Assembly: GCA_014925825.1 (NCBI GenBank)
Contig: JACGCK010000119.1
Location: 82,693-146,692 of the forward strand
DNA from: Pholiota molesta
Taxonomy: Eukaryota; Basidiomycota; Agaricomycetes; Agaricales; Strophariaceae
Direction of reading: 5' to 3'
DNA length: 64,000 nucleotides
Each line of letters starts with the position of its first letter. Position 1 is the stretch's first letter. The notes beneath the pieces were generated by a model that was not told the DNA's origin, did not search any database, and was given only the letters and a program-made list of their open reading frames with translations. Below, piece by piece: positions 23,501-34,915 of the stretch. The translations under genes were made by a program, and so were the position numbers.

Positions 23501-23861
23501 CCACCACAGTACACGTCGTGCCACAGAGTCGTTTCGAAAGGACCGCCATCCAACTGATCTGATCGAGGCCACTGGCATTGAAGATGCTTTCAGCCCAGAT
23601 GGATCCAGTTCCGACTCCGATGATACTGATGTTTCGGTTGTTTCTAATAAAGTTAGACCTGGGACAGGAGAAGACTCAGATACCGAAGAGCACAACTCCG
23701 AGAGGGAGGAAGATGAGTCCTCTGATGTGCCGTTGGAGTGGCCGGAGAGCGAGGATGATGAAGTGGAAGAACCTGGAGAGTTCGCCGATGATGGATTGGG
23801 TCCTGAGGATGGATTGGGTGAAGGAGATGAGGAAGAGGACATGGGATATGCCGCGTATTAG

Positions 23862-26800
23862 GTTGTTGGAAGTTAAACATGTGTGCTATTATTTCGAAGG
23901 CGATAATTGCCAAATCATTCATTCGACACATCTGTTTTATGAATGTCTGAGTGCACAAGTAATTCACGAGGCTCAGCATCTGCACGAGAGGTCAGAGAGC
24001 GCTTGCGGCTTCCTGCAATGTTTGCAGATGTGATACCGCCTCCCAAGTTACGTTTCCATGCCGCCAAACACTGCAAGTGCAGTATCCGTTGTACGAAGAG
24101 ACGGTGATGGGGTGGTAGAGCTCGCAGGCCATGGATTCCGTGGACTGGGCACTAACGCGCTCCTTCCTGTAGAGCATGCTGAGGAGGAGAGATCGGGAAG
24201 TGCGCGATCTCGTCGTTCGTGATAGCCACTGATGTTGCCCTTTACATGCCCGCCTGGAGCCCATGGTCGACGACGACGGCGCCACGTCCACGCGTGTGTG
24301 CTCTAACAGCAGGAGCGGATGGGCGGGGGGCCGCTGCACAGGACGACGGTGGTGCCCAGTCACCCCTCGCAGCGAGCCGTGCTCTGCTCGTGCGGATCCG
24401 TGCTGCTGATCTTCGTTCATCCAAAACAAAAGGCCATGCCGCCGTCCAAAACGAACGACGGGCTACGAGAGGGCAGGCTGGTCGGCGGGGGCGTCGAGGA
24501 GAGCAGGAATGGGTGGGCGCAGGCGTCTGAGGGAGGAAAGCGGCGAAGCAACGTTCGCGCCCTGCCATGCAAATTGAAATGATGACCGCGCCGTCGTCAG
24601 GACCTCCGAATCGTCGCAATGAGGGCGGACGTACCGTATAGGTGGCCTCGCGTCGTTGGCAGCCCGCTGTCTTTCACCTCGTACATCCCCGTCCATTCCA
24701 TCCAACGTTCGGGTGACTTGCTAGATCCCGGGAAAAGACGCGTGTGGCAATGGTGGGGCTCCGTTGTTATTGTCGTCTCGTCCATCGTCATCGGCCTTGC
24801 GAATCACATCAAGCAGGGTCGGGTCCAGGGTTTGGAGGGCGAAAAGGCCGTTGAGGTTGGAGCTGGCGCGGTGGCATAGGCGAGGTGCGAATGGTGGCTG
24901 CGAGCACCCATAGGTGCCCATCATCGGGCCACTTCATCATGGTCCCTGGCAACTGGAGCCCCGCGCATGAGAGCCCAGAATGACACAAGCCGCGCTTGAG
25001 CTTGTGCCATGTGCCAGAGGGCGCCTGAATCTGCTATGGGCCTGGCGATGGTGATGGATCGAATGTGGAGGATGTTGAGTGATCAGTCGATTAAAACAGC
25101 GACGTGCGGAGTTTATAATAGGCCAGTACTACCTACAATAAAAGGCAGCCTGTAAGTCGAGGGGTCTATGGCTAAGGTACATTATGTATATAGAATGGAA
25201 GATATAGTTTTACTCTACATTAATATGTACTTTATCAATCTCTCTGAAAAGTATTCGAGGGAAAATGACGAAGGAAATATTCCGAAGCCCATGGTGGCTG
25301 TGACGCTTATTCAGCTGGTTCTGGAACCAGCTGAATAAGCATACACTACATATTACCTTCCTCGTTTCTTGCTCAGGATGGCCTGAATATATATTATAAC
25401 ACTGGAAACCTATTAAGTTTCGGATTATATACAGCTCTGTCTATTCAAATTCTCTTAGAATAACAGCCGAACGAGGATAAAGAGCCAAAGGTGTCGCGCA
25501 TAAGTATCCCACGCGGCGGCCCAAGCGGTGGCTGTACACCCAGGCTCTCGACATTCCAAGCAGTGGCAAGCTGCATTACAATGAATTTTACATGCTTTGC
25601 GGACCAACACAATCCATTACATATAGTTTTATCCTATATACAATACCTCGAGATATTCTAACTGACACAAATGTATAGACATCCTAAAGAAATCATTACT
25701 CTATTCTAGCGCCAAAATAATCCATTGTCCAAGGTTGTTACCATAAAAGTCATTCCAAATACCTTATGAAGATATCTATGGTAGTTGTAATCTCAGGCAA
25801 TATTCTAACCCAATTGAAATTCAATAGAATTCATCTCCTAAGATTGTGGTACTTTGGGAACACTTGTATTGGAGTTGTAACTACCCTTGTAATCGACATT
25901 GTAATGGTGATGAAATAATTCTGATATCCTTGTATGGGTACACAACATTTCTGAGGCATCACAATGGGTATAATAATCGTAGCTACATTACAAGATGGTT
26001 GAAAGTTTCTACAATGGTTTTTGCGTACTTATACTCGGGCTGAAATCCATTATGTATGGATTGTATTTAGGTGAACCTTCATATTGAAACTGCTTTTTTG
26101 CTGATGCATGTAGATGACCTGCGTCAAGCTCGAGCCAAAGCTTTTTATACACTTTTAACTACCTGTATATATAACAAAAATGCACTTTGACGTTACACGA
26201 GGTCAGACCGGAACTCGAAAATGAAATTATGCCGCTGTGTCGATGCATTAAAGCTGGTCGTTCATATACCATCCGATTACAATAAATATATAAATGAGAG
26301 CTTTAGCCTCTATAAGCGAGCATAAAAAGCACCTTCTAGCACCGCTCAAATAGCGAGATACCTTCCAAGTATAACCTTTTCCCACTGTACTGATTATAGA
26401 CTTGACAAACTGAAACAGATTTCCTAGTCGCCGTGCATTCCGCTATGACAATGACTCTGAAGATCGAAGCATTTCCATGTCTATCACAGATGGACATTGG
26501 CTACTTAATTATAAGCAAATTATCACCGATTGAGTGTTACTTACATGCAAATTCGAACGAAATTCCATTTCAATTCATGGATCCAACTTTCAGTCTCACG
26601 CTACATCCCACCCAGCGAAAGACAGGTGGAATTTATTTCGTTGCTGGCACCCGCACGAGCACATAGCCCGACCCAACGATGAACAAGATATGAGAGCTCT
26701 CACAAAAGTCATCGATCATCATTTAACCAACGTCAGATGTGTGATGAACATACAGAACATGCTGATTTTGAGAATCTACGGCGACATTGTGTGCGTGAAA

Positions 26801-27128
26801 TGAAGTAAACTGATCATGATTATCACGACTACAATCAGTACAGGGAAGAAAGTTCCCAGGCATACCATGATCAATCCCGTCTGCATCGTAACTTGGCAGA
26901 GGTACGATCATGATTAACAACTATCATATTACTTTGCACATTCCAAGCACATAGCACCTTGTTGTCGACGTGGAAATATCAGGGTCTTCAGTGACTGCAA
27001 GAAACCCGCGCGAACGCAACGTTGTCGTATCGCACTACCATATTGATGTACATCCTCGCATCGGTATGCAATCCAGCAAAGCGAAATCACATTTGCACAT
27101 CGAGCACCCAGACGGCGCCACGGCCCAC
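23862..27128. other. Long region without a supported gene; one 36-bp palindrome
   Basis: 23862-25100 is GC-rich with several overlapping open frames on both strands, none resembling a family I know. 25101-26900 is AT-rich, with a perfect palindrome at 25305-25340 and repeated TTGTAAT/ATTACAA words around 25800-26000. The right end of the Plavaka-type element should lie in the first part, but no terminus was recognised. Open frames such as 26433-26666 are unsupported. Confidence 0.4.
25305..25340. repeat. Perfect 36-bp palindrome (17-bp arms, 2-base loop)
   Basis: GCTTATTCAGCTGGTTC is followed by TG and then its exact inverse GAACCAGCTGAATAAGC. It is not part of any gene or element I could define. 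Confidence 0.9.
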
Positions 27129-29548
27129 CTAGCGCCCGCCCATCCGCGTGAGAATAACATGACGCCCATACGGCACAGCATACTCCTGCGCCGCGCGAAT
27201 GACATCCCTCGCAGGACAGAGATCCGCCTCCAACACCTCCGCCTTGCCATGTCTGACAAACATCGCCATTAGCAGCGGACAAAGAGCGGGAGCTCGTACG
27301 ACTTACTTGACCTGCATATGCTGCTTCGCAGAGTCCTCAGACCTCATGTCGACCTGCATGTAGCAAGCTTCAGCGCACAGGCGACAGCACGGATCATCGT
27401 CCTTCAGCGGCGCCTCTGCACTGCGTTGAAGAGATGTAGACGAGGTGGGAAGTGTCATCTTTAGAAGGATCACAGCTTCCGTCTTCGACGAAGAGTGGTC
27501 ATAAACCGCCGGGTGCCGCTCGCCGTCGTAACACACTTGCCAGCCGCCCGGCCTGTGCAATTTGGATGTCAGACATCGTTCGGGCTGAGGCGGGGAAAGA
27601 CGCACTTGTGTAATCTGAACGCCCCGTCGCAGGACCACTCCGCTTCGGATATATGTGCGACCTAGAACACCAGACAACCACGCCGTTAAAGAGGTGTGAT
27701 GCAATTCCGTAGATAGAAGAATTCACGTACTAACTCTAGGAAGCTTCTTGGCGCCTCCATATCCGCGCACCCACACCGCAGCACGCCCTCCAGCCTTGCG
27801 ACATGCTCGCTGGCGACATCACATGCGAGCCCTGCATGGTGCAGCAGGGCTTTCGCTATCTGGTGCAGTGCCGTCTGGTACCCCCATTGCCGGTCGTCCC
27901 ACAGCACGCGCCCGGCGCCGCACATCTGCAGGTGGAATATCACCCTCGATGCGAACAGGAGCTCCTCGCACTCCACGCAGCGTATCACAGCGGACGCACG
28001 GGAGAGCGCAGTGTCTTTCGGCAGGCCGTACCCCGCCGCAAGCGCGTCGACGATCTCCTGTTTCGCTGTTTCGCTCCATGCGACGACCGATGCGAGGATG
28101 CGCTCCGAGTGCGCGTCGAAGCGGGCGTCTGTGAAGGGGATGGTCGCGTTAGCCTCCGAGAGCAGCTCGAGCACCGCGTCCGCCTGCCCGGCGTTGGCCG
28201 CGTCCGGCCAGTCGCCATCGCAGGAGTACCTGCGGTCGTAGACCCAGACCCATTCATGGATCCGGGCGGTGAGGTTGTCTCTGAACACCTCCTCGCGGCG
28301 CGCGGCGGCGAGCTCGGCCATTGTGTAGGACATACCGCGCCACGCTGTCAGTGCGAAAATCAGTGAGGCGCTGCCACGCGGGATATAGCGAGTCGCGTAC
28401 CGCGTTCCGTCAGGGCTCTGGGCTTCATAATTTCAGCTTCGTATTCTGAAGCGTCTTCGGGAATCTCGTCGCGCGTGTAGCCGAGCGCCATGATCCGCTC
28501 GTCGATCCTGCACAGAACGCGCGTTGGTTTGGGTGAGCGATCTCGAGTGAGGGGCGGTGGACGTACTGGAGCTTCCTGGTTGTTCTGAGCTGTATTTTCT
28601 CCTGCTCCTTGCGCTCCCGAAGTTCCTCCAGGAAATCGTTGACTAGGTTTCCATGCCGAGTGAGCGCTGATACCCTTTCGTGCCACTCAAAAAGGAAATC
28701 ATCTTCTGAGCCAATGGCCTCCATTCTGTCGTACTCATCCATAATGTCCTGGAGTTGATGGCCGAAATACTCAACGACGCTCGGGTCGGTGACGCTATCT
28801 ACTCGGCATCAGCAAGATGTAAGATAGAAGTAGCCTAAAAACGTACAGTTATGAGGCACGAATGGCAACCATGCGTTCCTGTAATCCTCTACCCACTCGA
28901 CCATCGTATACGTCTCTACATTCGCCTTGTAACAGGATGCGCAGAGGCGCACGCGGAGGTTGAACAGCAAACGTCTGCCTATTTTTCCGCAGCCCTGCAG
29001 GTACGCCGGATGAGCGAATGAAGATCTCGACGACGATAAGGGATACTCACGGAACAGATGGATTCGAATAGAAGATGGGCATACTGCGCTTCGCTGAGAT
29101 CGCTTGGGCAGTCGGGGAGGCCTTCCACTGTCCGACGCGCAGCCAGCCACGCGTGCCGGTTGTCCGTGCGCAGGAACATCCGTGCGAAGTGGCGCGATGC
29201 GCGCGACAGGTGGAGGAGGTCGAGGGGGTGGAGGTGGGAGGTGATCTCGAAGAAGATGTCGAGCGGCAGGGCGAGGAGGCCTGACAGCTTTCCGAGCATT
29301 TTGACGCGTTTTAGCTTGGGTTTGGAGGTGGCGGCTTTCTTCTTCGGAGGCTGAGCAGGGGGGTCGGCAGAGTGGCCTTCACTGATCGGTAACATTAGAC
29401 CATCAGGGCTAGCGTTGGAGCTAAGAGCAGATGGTTGAGCTGATGCTCTTTGATATATAGATAGTTCCTACCTGTTCGCGTCAGAAGTCTGTAAGGGGTT
29501 GACGCGTTGACCATGACGCGTCGACTGGCTTGGTTGTGCGGCCTCCAT
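27129..29548 (-). CDS. F-box protein with zinc-binding Cys clusters (654 aa, 9 exons, intact)
   Basis: Exons on the minus strand: 29548-29472, 29408-29051, 28994-28847, 28801-28567, 28507-28401, 28344-27731, 27661-27606, 27552-27307, 27252-27129. They sum to 1965 bp (655 codons with the stop) with GT/AG introns of 45-69 bp and no in-frame stop. Exon 2 has a basic stretch, then an F-box (LSGLLALPLDIFFEITSHL, LDLLHLSRASRHFARM), the Skp1-binding module of SCF ubiquitin ligases, then LPDCPSDLSEAQYAHLLFE. A CSGC...CASC cluster follows across the exon 2/3 junction. Later clusters are CVEC...HLQMC in exon 6 and CCRLCAEAC in exon 8. The C-terminus is HGKAEVLE...RMGGR. The layout is that of a large mushroom F-box family. 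Substrate unknown. A broken paralogue lies at 61021 to the window end. Confidence 0.85.
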
Positions 29549-31083
29549 TACTCGCAGTAGAATCTCCTAAAGCCCAGTATTCAGTAGTCGGTAACCAGAC
29601 GTTCAGCAGAGGAGTTTGTAAGTTTCAGGATACAGATTGTGAGCAACTATGAGTGAGGAGGAGACGAAGAAACGAAATGAGCGCGGCGAGAATAAATTGT
29701 AAACGCGGGTAACGTGCGCGTGACAACCGTGACAACGGCCCGGGCCCCTAACATCGCAGTGTTTGAATTGTCTTTGAATCGACCAGGCGTTACAGAAGAA
29801 AAATCTGGTGCAGTATTGCTCATTGATTGTTGACATGCGTAGCCCATTCCTAGTCCTCAGTGTCAATGAAATATTCGCCCCTTCGGGCCCATATGACACG
29901 CTCTGAACCACATATTCCTTTGCTTGGATGGACTTTAACGCGTTGATGACGGACTGTAAATGGAGGTGCGCCTCATTGGGACCATCGCTTATCAACATTA
30001 AAGACATAAACTTGGGGTAGAGGATCGGCTGAAACAGAAGGCTGGAATAGGTGAGGTGAAGTGCTTGAACACTATTATTCAAGTGCGTACTTGATCGGCC
30101 ATGGAAGTGTATTTTCGCTCAAATTGATATGCTGATGCTTGGAGAAGGGGTGGGTGCTTCAGTCTGGCGGAGACTCATATTCTGCGATGCCCTGAGATTT
30201 GATAACTTCCGGACTGTACGGTTGACCAGTGGATTCGGGTCTGTATACACAGCTCACCTTTGATTGTCAAGCTGCCAATCGGAAATCTTGAAATTTTTCG
30301 AAATGTGTCGGATTTATAGCAAAAATATCATGGGGCCCCCGTATATGTCGGAGGTTGGGAAGAGATTGGAACTTAAGGAAGTACGTACTTATTCCCATAG
30401 GGCGGTCAAAGTTGCTGTTCGACATGGGATTCATTATTGTAATTAACATCTGGGGCCTCCAAATTTGCTCCAAATAAATCCAAAATCAACTTGTGTCGTA
30501 GGTTGATTTCATATTTGAAGTACCTTGTTCTCATAAACTTTAATCGCCCCGGCATGAGTTATATCACTTATATGTACAATGTGTAATAACGGTAAGCTCA
30601 TCGCATTCGTAACAGCCTTCAAAATGTATCAAAGTTTCTTTGAAAACGACGGTGGGCGTCACCAAGCTACGGGAGCAGCACATCAAGCTGCATATTCCTC
30701 CATAAAGAGCCTATTCCGCGCCGCAAACCCGAAACCTGATTCTAATCTCTGAAGTCGAAACCTATTATCATTAAAGTTACTTCTGTTCTTCAAATTTGGT
30801 ATTGCGCCCGGTGTGTGTCGGAGCATGACACAACCCATAGCATCTGCAATTGTATTTAAACCTCGTCAGGTCAAGCCAAAGTACTTCAGACTGGTATATC
30901 TCACCTATTTTATATCGTAAGTCACAAGCGCCTCTATAAGAACCTCGAGGAATACTTACCATCACCTTGATTTACAGCGCTGGCCGGAAAATATAACAAA
31001 GCATATCTGTATGTTAGTGCAGCGCCCAGCCGGTGTTCACCGATGTTCAAAAGACTGACAAACTCACCGTCCACTAGATCACA
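29549..31083. other. No supported gene; possible decayed ORF at 29603-30082
   Basis: The minus-strand frame 30082-29603 (159 codons, with a second good frame from 29847) could be a hypothetical gene, but it has no recognised motif. The remainder (30100-31083) is AT-rich with short frames only. Confidence 0.3.
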
Positions 31084-31331
31084 ATGAAGTTTTCGACATC
31101 ACTCCTCGTTTGGACCTTTGCCCTCAGCGGTATAGTAGCCGCAATCCCCCCCAATCGAGCATCGAATGTATGTTTGCAAGTACCAACCAAGGTCGTTGTG
31201 ATGCACAACCCTGCAGATCTGGCGGAGGCTTCTGCAAGTACAGCGACTCGCGCAGACGGTGCTATATGAACAAAATGCGTGGCAAAAATGTACATGTCGG
31301 CTGTCAATTTTGCAAGTGCATTGTGGCATAG
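31084..31331 (+). CDS. Small cysteine-rich secreted peptide candidate
   Basis: The ATG at 31084 opens a typical signal peptide (MKFSTSLLVWTFALSGIVAA). In another frame, ending TAG at 31329-31331, is a Cys-rich module with spacing C-x9-C-x4-C-x6-C-x8-C-x13-C-x2-C-x-C. Two models connect them. (1) An intron 31130-31191 (GTATAG...ACCAAG) joins the frames but keeps only the last seven cysteines and shortens the signal. (2) A one-base loss in the run of seven C at 31146-31152 separates signal and module, making it a pseudogene or a sequencing error. The size and cysteine content fit secreted antimicrobial or effector-like peptides. No family was recognised. Confidence 0.5.
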
Positions 31332-31864
31332 GGGAACGAGAAGATGTGGTAACCTTTGGCTATAATACGTTCAGTATAATATTTGTTAGCCCTTGACGTG
31401 GATGAAATACACTATTTTTCAATTTCTCGAAGGTATCAGGTAATCGATATGGTGCTAGATCGTCTGTGATTGGTCTTGAAGAAGATTGAATATTGAGCGG
31501 AGCTCACCGCGAATTTTTGGTTGATTTTGTGTTCGATGGCGAGGGCATTCACTTTCAAGTCCAAATCTGAACTTCAGAGTGATACCCAGAACGCCGTACT
31601 ACTCTCTCTCATCAATTAGGTACACTCGCATCCCCATTTCTCGATGCATACTGCCATTTATCTCTCAACATCTAAGAAGCAACATGCTCGCGCCCGCAAC
31701 CTGATTCGGGGCGTTCGAAAGTTACGCCTCAATGAACATCGAGAAGAATCATCTCAAACGAAGAGGAAATTTTTAAAACATATTTTTCTTACTGGCGTTC
31801 ATGAATCATCAATGACTAATACAACCAAGGGTATATACTTATGGACGCTCGAGCCTTCATCTAC

Positions 31865-32562
31865 CACAGGTCCTTCCTCTTCAAATCCGACAATCACCTC
31901 GTCCTTGACAAATCTCCGAGCTTCCGATATCAGCAGACTTCTATGATCTATCAGCATGTTCCGCCACCACGTCAATCGACTTCGTTGGGTTTGACGACAC
32001 GAACGTGACTTCCCGGACCGTGCTCTCTGGGCTCTTCAAATCAAGCCAACGGCTCCCAAAAGCCTTATCGACAAACTGCGACGCATTACTCTTTGCGACT
32101 CTCCGTCGCAAAGCTAAGATGTTCAAGGCAAGGAGCCCACTCAGCGAGCGGCGTGATGTCATTTCCAATGGGGCTTCATCTAGGATTCAGAAAGTCAAGG
32201 TTGGGGGGAAGTGTCTGGCCTCTGAGAAACAAGGAGCCTAGTGCGAGCTTCGTGATCGCCATTCCAGGCGACGCGTGAGCACGTTCGGAGCCCAGGCACA
32301 CGGATGTCTGTTCCAATACCAGTTGACACTGCCATACAGGGAGGTCAAAACGGAGGTGCGCCCAGAGGGCAGGGGTGGAGAGCACTACCGCTCGCCAGGG
32401 GGCGCACACCTGGCATAGCAAGATTGGTGCGATCTTGGTGTTGGGCTGCATCACGACGCGAGCAGACGACTGGTCGACAAAGCGGGAGAAGATTTCCCAC
32501 AGGATTTCGTAGGGGAGTTCGTACATCGGTATTCGCGGTGGATTGGATTCGTTAATCATCAT
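31865..32562 (-). pseudogene. F-box/LRR-like gene, copy 4, internally deleted
   Basis: The minus-strand ATG at 32562 opens a clear F-box (YELPYEILWEIFSRFVDQSSAR, CQVCAPWRAVVLS). After LVLEQTSVCLGSERAHA it jumps directly to ITKLALGSLFLRGQ, which in the copy at 52026-53438 lies about 750 bp further on, so the middle is deleted. A frameshift follows (near 32175), then recognisable C-terminal blocks (SRWLDLKSPESTVREVTF, VVAEHADRSLLISEAR) down to about 31865, with a divergent end. It is part of an inverted segmental duplication with 47.7-53.4 kb. Confidence 0.75.
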
Positions 32563-34270
32563 GCAGTAGATAGGGAGGTGTGGGAGGAGCGTGAGTTAAC
32601 TGCAGCCACTGTAAAATCGGGTGAGAGCAAACTTTAAAATATCAACGTTATCAACTCCGATCATTTTGTGCGCGCTGCGAGACATTCAGCTCGAGTTCAG
32701 GCGAAAAGAACAGAAAACATACCAGCGGCCATGGGACTATGGTATTGAACATGTATTGACGTTACAGTCGAGTGCTAAGAGCGCTGGCCGCGAGTATACG
32801 AAGACGGCGCACTAGCGGCGCACAGCGGACTTCAGAACAAAGCGGACTTCAAATCTCGTCGTTTGCAAAGCGACAAGCGTTCTTCGGGTGGCTGATCCTT
32901 CGCTGATTCAACTAAACCCCATTATAGTTCCAGACTGTAAGTGTTCAAACGTTTGCATAGCACCCAGGAGAGCTGATCGACTTATAGCAGTGTTAAAGCG
33001 GTCTATATTGCTACTAACGAACCAATCTTGGCAAAATCCAAATGCATGGCCGGATGTGAATGTGCTGTGACGTTCACGACATGAATGCAAATGCACCAGT
33101 ACAGTTTTTGCGCACATCCGCGACATTATTTCGCGCCAGGTTTATGTAGGTATCTCCCTTACTCGTATTCCTAGGTGCTTATTGTTTGTCGACGTCACAC
33201 AGCGTCAACTTTCAAGGCGACAAGGTCTCCAAAGGCCCAGCAGGTTTCCAGGGTGCCAGTACTAAGCTCGTTGGTGAACACGATGATGAAGATGCTGGAT
33301 GAACGAAGACGATGACGGTTAAAGGCAGCGATATTCGCTAGGACATCGAGCGGAGGAACGCAGGGAAGATTGAGCAAGGCTTTTGATAAAGCCGCCGCTA
33401 CCGTGAGTTACAATTTTTTCTCCCTCATTTCCTGACGGTCTAATCCGTTCGCCTATCCATAAATATGAATACACTCACCCAGGATCTTCGCGCAGTAGAA
33501 ATATCCTGCCGCGTATTTCACAACCGCCACCCACGGCACCTTAACCTACACAACGGCGCCCAGCGATTCGACCACGCTCCAGCTCATCCATGCTCCTAGT
33601 CCACCACATCCGTGCCTCGTTTCTCCACGACCACATGCTTGGTCATATACTCTTCCTCGTCCTCGACAGGCGCATTATTTCGCAAACGACCCTACATATC
33701 CCCCGCAGAGCCGATCGCCGCTGAGCGACCTCATCCGCGCCTGCAGCGGTGGGGGCGAGCTCTACCTCCTGGAGCCGCCTAGTTCACCCTCCCTTTCACA
33801 TACTTCTGTCGATGAGTTATCGATACACCGACGACCTCAGCGGGCATCCTGGGTTCCCGACTCGTATACCAAGATCCCGCTCTCAGTGGGTGCGAGATAC
33901 AACCCGAATTCCACGCCCATGTCCCGTCTGGGTAGCCCGCGATTCCGTCGACTCTGTTGTTTACCTTGATACATGACAATGACTTCTGGCGCCCTTCGTC
34001 CGCGTCGTCGCCGGTCCTCGCTGCTGCGAACACCGACCGCGACGCGCAAGTTACGCAGCATTCGCACCGGTTTGAAGGGCGCGAGTTTACGGTGCGATGG
34101 ATTACAGTGTTATGAGGGGCCAGGGTGGCGGGTGGCGGGTGTCTACCTGCGCCGCCGCCGCCGCGTCAGCAGCAGTAAATGGGGTGGGATGAAGATGTGC
34201 CAGTTGGCTGGACTGGCCGAGTCAGGATGGCGCTGGACCAGCGCATAGGGACATCGTCGGTTCGCAAGGC
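32563..34270. other. Duplicated flank; degenerate unknown gene remnant, inverted copy of 47.7-48.9 and 51.9-52.0 kb
   Basis: Long stretches (for example 32785-33130, 33195-33410, 33478-33600, 33710-33900) match the reverse complement of 51917-51980, 48600-48900, 48370-48560, 48100-48300 and 47870-48090 in the same order. Coding-like strings appear in both copies (for example CWAFGDLVALKV here, ICWAFGDLVALTL there) but are broken by stops and shifts, so a decayed gene of unknown type is inferred. Confidence 0.55.
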
Positions 34271-34915
34271 ATGAAGGACGGCGGGCATCCAGGTAAGCCA
34301 AACGCTTGTTGTTCTTCGACCATTAATTCTTTTTCTGGTGTCGACTTTTGGTATCCATTACTTCGCCTCTTTGTTTCACTTCTTTTCTATCGCTTTCTTT
34401 TTTCTACTCAATCTGAACTAACTGTTATTCGGTTACCCATACAGCTTTTTCACTTAATCTGCAACCGAAACTCGCAAGATACCTCGTTCGATATATTCAC
34501 CGCAAGCGGTGGTAACTGCGGTCCTGTGGGCGCTCAGCCTCGCCCATCGATCCCCACTCACACCGCATCGACTCAGCGCCGCGGCGCGATCTCGGTCTTG
34601 TGTTGTAGCAACGCCGGCAGTGTATCCTCCGCTGGTGCAGGGCCCACCATCAGTGATGCCCTTGCGACGATCGTCGCCGATTCGTCCGTGCGGAGCACGC
34701 GCGCGTTGGCTCGTCATCCATCGGAGGCGTTCAATAAAGGGTCCAGCGCGGGCGGCAGTGGCAGTAGTAGGACCCGCGTGGCTAATTACGGCGCTGATAC
34801 TGCTACTGCCCCTGCGAGCGCATCGCCGCCTGTTGCAGGACCGAGTTCATCGCAGAGCGCGTCTGCAATGATGCGCAGAGGTACGGCGACCCCTGTCCCA
34901 GGACGGCAGCCATAA
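34271..34915 (+). CDS. Hypothetical ORF, unsupported
   Basis: This is an open frame of 214 codons. The first 75 residues include a hydrophobic stretch; the rest is Ser/Ala/Gly/Thr-rich low complexity. No motif or homologue in the window supports it, and overlapping frames on both strands are also open because of base composition. Listed only because of its length. Confidence 0.2.
   Translation: MKDGGHPGKPNACCSSTINSFSGVDFWYPLLRLFVSLLFYRFLFSTQSELTVIRLPIQLFHLICNRNSQDTSFDIFTASGGNCGPVGAQPRPSIPTHTASTQRRGAISVLCCSNAGSVSSAGAGPTISDALATIVADSSVRSTRALARHPSEAFNKGSSAGGSGSSRTRVANYGADTATAPASASPPVAGPSSSQSASAMMRRGTATPVPGRQP

Larger units (their letters stand above)
11122..23861 (+). pseudogene. Plavaka-type (CACTA-like) transposase gene, decayed
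   Basis: Exons: 11122 to about 11390 (N-terminal zinc finger, C-x2-C...H...C, MAHTCLGCHKKL), about 19801-20852 (core: AFTEEGAAHFH, HLSPFEEYW, APLLLWSDSTHL, SLWPVYLYLGN), 20909-21135, 21184-21432 (NHPCPRCLIEKCD), 21490-21656 (FYDMFCPDLMHEFELGVWK), 21710-21815, 21878-22320 (MDLLFELATWHALAKL), 22383-22715, 22773-23383, 23453-23861 (acidic tail). This order is that of Plavaka transposases, DDE enzymes of the CMC/EnSpm group that cut and paste their own element in the nucleus. Lesions: a frame change near 11290, TGA at 19834, a break before 19986, one-base shifts near 21206 and 21925. Intron 1 holds the 8.3-kb element. Element ends were not identified. Confidence 0.82.

Noticed and set aside
23992..24924. 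Cluster of overlapping open frames near 24 kb
   Set aside because: High GC opens frames on both strands; no motif, splice pattern or paralogue supports a gene.
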